In this document: positions 51,501 through 60,500 of the stretch, piece by piece
How positions within the stretch are numbered: position 1 is the stretch's first letter
Layout of the letters: each line of letters opens with the position of its first letter
Assembly: GCA_033026295.1 (NCBI GenBank)
Contig: CM065182.1
Location: 22,928,215 to 22,992,214 of the forward strand
DNA: 64,000 nucleotides
Direction: 5' to 3'
From: Channa striata
Taxonomy: Eukaryota > Chordata > Actinopteri > Anabantiformes > Channidae
Position numbers and translations under genes: made by a program
The notes under the pieces: generated by a model
Told to the model about the DNA's origin: nothing
Database searches by the model: none
The model's input: only the letters and a program-made list of their open reading frames with translations

Positions 51501-54500
51501 ACAAATACATAAATCTCTGGATGACCAAAAGGGATATATCACATTCTATTCTGAGATGCTAAAGAGTGAAAAGGAAGGCTTGACAAACATCCGCAGAATG
51601 ATAATCCACAAAGAAGCATTACAAAACCAACTGGAACAACAACTTTTGTTAGAAAAGCAATATCATGAAACACTGAATAAACAAGTGAAGGAAGATATTA
51701 GCAATTTGAAAAGAGAGAAAATTGTTGTAAACAAAGACAAACTGGACTTTGAGCAAATGACTTTGAACATCCAGGACCAAATGCTTAGCTTAGAGAAAGA
51801 GATAAGAGAGAAAATGGACAAGCTGGAAATCACAAAGTCTGACTTACAAATGACAAAATCCAACATAGACCTTTTGTTAACTGAGTTTAGGAGTGAGAAA
51901 CCCAACATTGAAGGTCTGACCCTTCAGTTTGAGACGGTTAAACGTAAACTTGTGAATGTCATGAATACGATTGTCTTAAAACAAGAAGAACAACACCTTA
52001 AGGACGATGACCTCCAAAGAAAAACCCAAGATCTACATTCAAGTCAACAAATCGTAATGGCAGAAAGAGGCAAATTGGAACTATTGCGAAGAGATCTCAA
52101 CAAGAAGAAACAAGAGCTTGAAGACGTTATGATGAACATCACATTAGAAAGTGATCAACTTAGTCAAATGAAATCTGACATTACCCAAGTGAGAGACATG
52201 CTATTGAATGAACAAGATGGGTTGGAAGCAGAAAGGTGTAAACTAAAAATGAAAGAAGATCAAATTATAGAGAAGGAGAAGTTCCTGGAGATTCTGAGAG
52301 TAAAACTTAAACAGCTGAATAACAGGACCACTGACAACATAACTAACAAATTTACAACATTTAAACAACAGAGTGAAGGTGTAGTGACATTAGTTGGTAA
52401 TTTAGAACAAATACATAAATCTCTGGATGACCAAAAGGGATATATCACATTCTATTCTGAGATGCTAAAGAGTGAAAAGGAAGGCTTGGCATGTATGTTA
52501 AGAATGATCATCTGTAAAGAAGCAATCCAAAATCAATTGGAACAAGAACTTTTGCTGGAAAAGCAAGATCTTGAAGCACTGAAAGAAGGGCTGCAGGAAG
52601 ACATTGGCAAATTTGAAAGAGAGAAAAATGTTATTATCAAAGACAGAACTGTCATTAACAAAGAGAAACTGGACTTTAAGGAGATCACATTGAACATCCA
52701 TGAGCAAATGCAAAGCTTAGAAGTGGAACTGAGAGAGGAAATGGACAAGCTGGAAATCACAAAGTCTGACCTACAAACAACTAAAGAACAGACAGACCAT
52801 TTGTTAACTGAGACTGAAAGTGAGAAAATCAAGATTCAAGATCTGACTCTTCAAGCTGATACAGTTAAATATAAACTTGTAAATGTCATGAACATGATTG
52901 TATTACAACAAAAAGAGCAACAGCTTCAACAGGCTGACTTCAATAGACAAACCCAAGAGCTACAATCACGTCAAACAACCCTAATGATAGAAAGAGAAAA
53001 ACTGGACATTCTGAGAAGGGATCTCAGTAATGACAAACGAGAGGTTGAAAATGATATGAAAATCATCAAAGAGGAAAGAGATCAACTCAGACAGATACAG
53101 TCTGACATTGACACAGAGAGAGACATACTTTTGAATGAGCAGCATAAGTTGAAAACAGAAAGGTCTGCTTTGAAAATGAAAGAACATCAGCTGCTGGAGA
53201 AGGAGAAGTTCCTAGAGATTCTGAAAGTAAAACTTCAACAGCTGAATGAAAGAATGATTGACAACGTAAATGACAAATTTAACACACTGGAACAACAGAA
53301 TGAAGGTGTTGTGACTTTGGTCAATTATTTGGAACAAAAGCATAAATGTCTGGATGAGCAGAAGGAATCTATAACCTCCTACTCTGAGATGCTTCAGAAG
53401 GAAAAGGAAGGCTTGATGCATATGCTACAAAAGATCATCCACAAGGAAGCAATGCAAAACCAGCTGGAACAAGAACTTTTGTTAGAAAAGAAATATCTTG
53501 AAACACTGAAAGAAGGACTAAAGGAAGACATTGACAATTTGAAAAGAGAGAAAAATGTCATTTACAAAGAGAAACTGGACTTTGAGCAAATGACATTGAA
53601 CATCCAGGACCAAATGCTTATCTTAGAGAAAAAGAGCTAAGAGAGAAAATGGACAAGCTGGAAATCACAAGGTCTGACTTACAAATGACAAAATCCAACG
53701 TAGACCTATTGTTAACTGTGTTTAAGAGTGAGAAACCTGACATTGAAGGTCTGACCCTTCAGGTTGAGACAGTTAGACATAAACTTGTGAATGTCATGAA
53801 CATGAACGTCATAAAACAACGAGAACAACAGCTCAAACAGGATGACATTAACAGACAAACCCAAGAGCTACAATCAAGTCAACAAACCTTAACGGCACAA
53901 AGAGAAGAACTGGAAATTTTGAGCAAGGATCTCAACTACAAGAAACAAGAGCTTGAAGATGCTTTGAAGAACATCAAAGAAGAACGTGATCAACTCAGTC
54001 AGAAAGAGTCTGATATTGACAGAGAGAGAGACATGCTTTTGAATGAACAAGATGGGTTGGAAGCAGAAAGGCGTGAACTAAAAATGAAAGAAGATCAAAT
54101 TATAGAGAAGGAGAGGTTCCTGGAGATTTTGAGAGTAAAACTTAAACAGCTGAATAACAGGACCACTGACAACATAACTAACAAATTTACAACATTTAAA
54201 CAACAGAGTGAAGGTGTAGTGACATTAGTTGGCAATTTAGAACAAATACATAAATCTCTGGATGACCAAAAGGGATATATCACATTCTATTCTGAGATGC
54301 TAAAGAGTGAAAAGGAAGGCTTGGCATGTATGTTAAGAATGATCATCTGTAAAGAAGCAATCCAAAATCAATTGGAACAAGAACTTTTGCTGGAAAAGCA
54401 AGATCTTGAAGCACTGAAAGAAGGGCTGCAGGAAGACATTGGCAATTTTGAAAGAGAGAAAAATGTTATTATCAAAGACAGAACTGTCATTAACAAAGAG

Positions 54501-57500
54501 AAACTGGACTTTAAGGAGATCACATTGAACATCCATGAGCAAATGCAAAGCTTAGAAGTGGAACTGAGAGAGAAATGGACAAGCTGGAAATCACAAAGTC
54601 TGACCTACAAACAACTAAAGAACAGACAGACCATTTGTTAACTGAGACTGAAAGTGAGAAAATCAAGATTCAAGATCTGACTCTTCAAGCTGATACAGTT
54701 AAATATAAACTTGTAAATGTCATGAACATGATTGTATTACAACAAAAAGAGCAACAGCTTCAACAGGCTGACTTCAATAGACAAACCCAAGAGCTACAAT
54801 CACGTCAAACAACCCTAATGATAGAAAGAGAAAAACTGGACATTCTGAGAAGGGATCTCAGTAATGACAAACGAGAGGTTGAAAATGATATGAAAATCAT
54901 CAAAGAGGAAAGAGATCAACTCAGACAGATACAGTCTGACATTGACACAGAGAGAGACATACTTTTGAATGAGCAGCATAAGTTGAAAACAGAAAGGTCT
55001 GCTTTGAAAATGAAAGAACATCAGCTGCTGGAGAAGGAGAAGTTCCTAGAGATTCTGAAAGTAAAACTTCAACAGCTGAATGAAAGAATGATTGACAACG
55101 TAAATGACAAATTTAACACACTGGAACAACAGAATGAAGGTGTTGTGACTTTGGTCAATTATTTGGAACAAAAGCATAAATGTCTGGATGAGCAGAAGGA
55201 ATATATAACCTCCTACTCTGAGATGCTTCAGAAGGAAAAGGAAGGCTTGATGCATATGCTACAAAAGATCATCCACAAGGAAGCAATGCAAAACCAGCTG
55301 GAACAAGAACTTTTGTTAGAAAAGAAATATCTTGAAACACTGAAAGAAGGACTAAAGGAAGACATTGACAATTTGAAAAGAGAGAAAAATGTCATTTACA
55401 AAGAGAAACTGGACTTTGAGCAAATGACATTGAACATCCAGGACCAAATGCTTATCTTAGAGAAAGAGCTAAGAGAGAAAATGGACAAGCTGGAAATCAC
55501 AAGGTCTGACTTACAAATGACAAAATCCAACGTAGACCTATTGTTAACTGTGTTTAAGAGTGAGAAACCTGACATTGAAGGTCTGACCCTTCAGGTTGAG
55601 ACAGTTAGACATAAACTTGTGAATGTCATGAACATGAACGTCATAAAACAACGAGAACAACAGCTCAAACAGGATGACATTAACAGACAAACCCAAGAGC
55701 TACAATCAAGTCAACAAACCTTAACGGCACAAAGAGAAGAACTGAAAATTTTGAGCAAGGATCTCAACTACAAGAAACAAGAGCTTGAAGATGCTTTGAA
55801 GAACATCAAAGAAGAACGTGATCAACTCAGTCAGAAAGAGTCTGATATTGACAGAGAGAGAGACATGCTTTTGAATGAACAAGATGGGTTGGAAGCAGAA
55901 AGGCGTGAACTAAAAATGAAAGAAGATCAAATTATAGAGAAGGAGAGGTTCCTGGAGATTTTGAGAGTAAAACTTAAACAGCTGAATAACAGGACCACTG
56001 ACAACATAACTAACAAATTTACAACATTTAAACAACAGAGTGAAGGTGTAGTGACATTAGTTGGCAATTTAGAACAAATACATAAATCTCTGGATGACCA
56101 AAAGGGATATATCACATTCTATTCTGAGATGCTAAAGAGTGAAAAGGAAGGCTTGGCATGTATGTTAAGAATGATCATCTGTAAAGAAGCAATCCAAAAT
56201 CAATTGGAACAAGAACTTTTGCTGGAAAAGCAAGATCTTGAAGCACTGAAAGAAGGGCTGCAGGAAGACATTGGCAATTTTGAAAGAGAGAAAAATGTTA
56301 TTATCAAAGACAGAACTGTCATTAACAAAGAGAAACTGGACTTTAAGGAGATCACATTGAACATCCATGAGCAAATGCAAAGCTTAGAAGTGGAACTGAG
56401 AGAGGAAATGGACAAGCTGGAAATCACAAAGTCTGACCTACAAACAACTAAAGAACAGACAGACCATTTGTTAACTGAGACTGAAAGTGAGAAAATCAAG
56501 ATTCAAGATCTGACTCTTCAAGCTGATACAGTTAAATATAAACTTGTAAATGTCATGAACATGATTGTATTACAACAAAAGAGCAACAGCTTCAACAGGC
56601 TGACTTCAATAGACAAACCCAAGAGCTAAATCACGTCAAACAACCCTAATGATAGAAAGAGAAAAACTGGACATTCTGAGAAGGGATCTCAGTAATGACA
56701 AACGAGAGGTTGAAAATGATATGAAAATCATCAAAGAGGAAAGAGATCAACTCAGACAGATACAGTCTGACATTGACACAGAGAGAGACATACTTTTGAA
56801 TGAGCAGCATAAGTTGAAAACAGAAAGGTCTGCTTTGAAAATGAAAGAACATCAGCTGCTGGAGAAGGAGAAGTTCCTAGAGATTCTGAAAGTAAAACTT
56901 CAACAGCTGAATGAAAGAATGATTGACAACGTAAATGACAAATTTAACACACTGGAACAACAGAATGAAGGTGTTGTGACTTTGGTCAATTATTTGGAAC
57001 AAAAGCATAAATGTCTGGATGAGCAGAAGGAATATATAACCTCCTACTCTGAGATGCTTCAGAAGGAAAAGGAAGGCTTGATGCATATGCTACAAAAGAT
57101 CATCCACAAGGAAGCAATGCAAAACCAGCTGGAACAAGAACTTTTGTTAGAAAAGAAATATCTTGAAACACTGAAAGAAGGACTAAAGGAAGACATTGAC
57201 AATTTGAAAAGAGAGAAAAATGTCATTTACAAAGAGAAACTGGACTTTGAGCAAATGACATTGAACATCCAGGACCAAATGCTTATCTTAGAGAAAGAGC
57301 TAAGAGAGAAAATGGACAAGCTGGAAATCACAAGGTCTGACTTACAAATGACAAAATCCAACGTAGACCTATTGTTAACTGTGTTTAAGAGTGAGAAACC
57401 TGACATTGAAGGTCTGACCCTTCAGGTTGAGACAGTTAGACATAAACTTGTGAATGTCATGAACATGAACGTCATAAAACAACGAGAAAAACAGCTCAAA

Positions 57501-60500
57501 CAGGATGACATTAACAGACAAACCCAAGAGCTACAATCAAGTCAACAAACCTTAACGGCACAAAGAGAAGAACTGGAAATTTTGAGCAAGGATCTCAACT
57601 ACAAGAAACAAGAGCTTGAAGATGCTTTGAAGAACATCAAAGAAGAACGTGATCAACTCAGTCAGAAAGAGTCTGATATTGACAGAGAGAGAGACATGCT
57701 TTTGAATGAACAAGATGGGTTGGAAGCAGAAAGGCGTGAACTAAAAATGAAAGAAGATCAAATTATAGAGAAGGAGAGGTTCCTGGAGATTTTGAGAGTA
57801 AAACTTAAACAGCTGAATAACAGGACCACTGACAACATAACTAACAAATTTACAACATTTAAACAACAGAGTGAAGGTGTAGTGACATTAGTTGGCAATT
57901 TAGAACAAATACATAAATCTCTGGATGACCAAAAGGGATATATCACATTCTATTCTGAGATGCTAAAGAGTGAAAAGGAAGGCTTGGCATGTATGTTAAG
58001 AATGATCATCTGTAAAGAAGCAATCCAAAATCAATTGGAACAAGAACTTTTGCTGGAAAAGCAAGATCTTGAAGCACTGAAAGAAGGGCTGCAGGAAGAC
58101 ATTGGCAATTTTGAAAGAGAGAAAAATGTTATTATCAAAGACAGAACTGTCATTAACAAAGAGAAACTGGACTTTAAGGAGATCACATTGAACATCCATG
58201 AGCAAATGCAAAGCTTAGAAGTGGAACTGAGAGAGGAAATGGACAAGCTGGAAATCACAAAGTCTGACCTACAAACAACTAAAGAACAGACAGACCATTT
58301 GTTAACTGAGACTGAAAGTGAGAAAATCAAGATTCAAGATCTGACTCTTCAAGCTGATACAGTTAAATATAAACTTGTAAATGTCATGAACATGATTGTA
58401 TTAAGACAAAAAGAGCAACAGCTTCAACAGGCTGACTTCAATAGACAAACCCAAGAGCTACAATCACGCCAAACAACCCTAATGATAGAAAGAGAAAAAC
58501 TGGACATTCTGAGAAAGGATCTCAGTAATGACAAACGAGAGGTTGAAAATGATATGAAAATCATCAAAGAGGAAAGAGATCAACTCAGACAGATACAGTC
58601 TGACATTGACACAGAGAGAGACATACTTTTGAATGAGCAGCATAAGTTGAAAACAGAAAGGTCTGCTTTGAAAATGAAAGAACATCAGCTGCTGGAGAAG
58701 GAGAAGTTCTTTGAGATTCTGAGAGTAAAACTTCAACAGCTGAATGAAAGGATGACTGACAACATTAATAACACATTTACCACAATGGAACAACAAACTG
58801 AAGGTGTTGTGACTTTGATCAGTGGTTTGGAACAAAAGCATAAATCTCTGGATGAGCAGAAGGAATCTATAACCTCCTACTCTGAGATGCTTAAGAAGGA
58901 GAAGGAAGGCTTGACAAATATCCGCAGAATGATAATCCACAAAGAAGCATTTCAAAACCAACTGGAACAACAACTTTTGTTAGAAAAGCAATATCATGAA
59001 ACACTGAATAAACAAGTGAATGAAGATATTAGCAATTTGAAAAGAGAAAAAATTGTTGTAAACAAAAAGAAAGTGGACTTTGAGCAAATGACATTTAACA
59101 TCCAGGACCAAATGCTTAGCTTAGAGAAAGCTCTAAGAGAGAAAATGGACAAGCTGGAAATCACAAAGTCTGACCTAGAAATGGCAAAAGATCACGCAGG
59201 CCTCCTTTTGACCGACATCAAGACTGAGAAATCTAACATTCAAGGTCTGACCCTTCAAGTTGATAAAGTTAAATATAAACTTGTGAATGTCAAGAACATA
59301 ATTGTCTTAAAACAAAATGAACAGCAGCTCAAACAGGACGACATTTACAGACAAACCCAAGAGCTACAATCAAGTCAACAAACCTTAACTGCAGAAAGAG
59401 AAGAACTGGAACTTTTGAGCAAGGATCTCAACTACAAGAAACAAGAGCTTGAAGATGCTTTGAAGAACATCAAGGAGGAACGTGATCAACTCAGTCAGAA
59501 AGAGTCTGACATTGACAGAAAAAGAGATATGCTTTTGAATGGGCAGGATGAGTTGCAAGCAGAACAATTTGACTTGAAAATCAAAGAACATCAGCTACTG
59601 GAGAAGGAGAAGTTCCTAGAGATTCTGAAAGTAAAACTTCAACAGCTGAATGAAAGAATGATTGACAACATAAATGACAAATTTAACACACTGGAACAAC
59701 AGAATGAAGGTGTTGTGACTTTTGTCAATTATTTGGAACAAAAGCATAAATGTCTGGATGAGCAGAAGGAATATATAACCTCCTACTCTGAGATGCTTCA
59801 GAAGGAAAAGGAAGGCTTGATGCTTATGCTACAAATGATCATCAACAAGGAAGCAATCCAAAACCAGCTGGAACAACAACTTTTGTTAGAAAGGAAAAAT
59901 CTTGAAACACTGAAAGAAGGACTAAAGGAAGACATTGACAATTTGAAAAGAGAGAAAAATGTCATTAACAAAGAGAAACTGGACTTTGAGCAAATGACAT
60001 TGAACATCCAGGACCAAATGCTTATCTTGGAGAAAGAGCTAAGAGAGAAAATGGACAAGCTGGAAATCACAAGGTCTGACTTACAAATGATAAAATCCAA
60101 CGTAGACCTATTGTTAACTGTGTTTAAGAGTGAGAAACCTGACATTGAAGGTCTGACCCTTCAGGTTGAGACAGTTAGACATAAACTTGTGAATGTCATG
60201 AACATGAACGTCATAAAACAACGAGAACAACAGCTCAAACAGGATGACATTAACAGACAAACCCAAGAGCTACAATCACGTCAACAAACCTTAACGGCAC
60301 AAAGAGAAGAAGTGGAATTTTTGAGGAAAGATCTCAACTACAAGAAACAAAAGCTTGAAGATGCTTTGAAGAACATCAAAGAGGAACGTGATCAACTCAG
60401 TCAGAAAGAGTCTGACATTGACAGAGAGAGACACATGCTTTTGAATGCGCAGGTTGGCTTGAAAGCAGAACATTTTGACTTGAAAATGAAAGAACATCAG

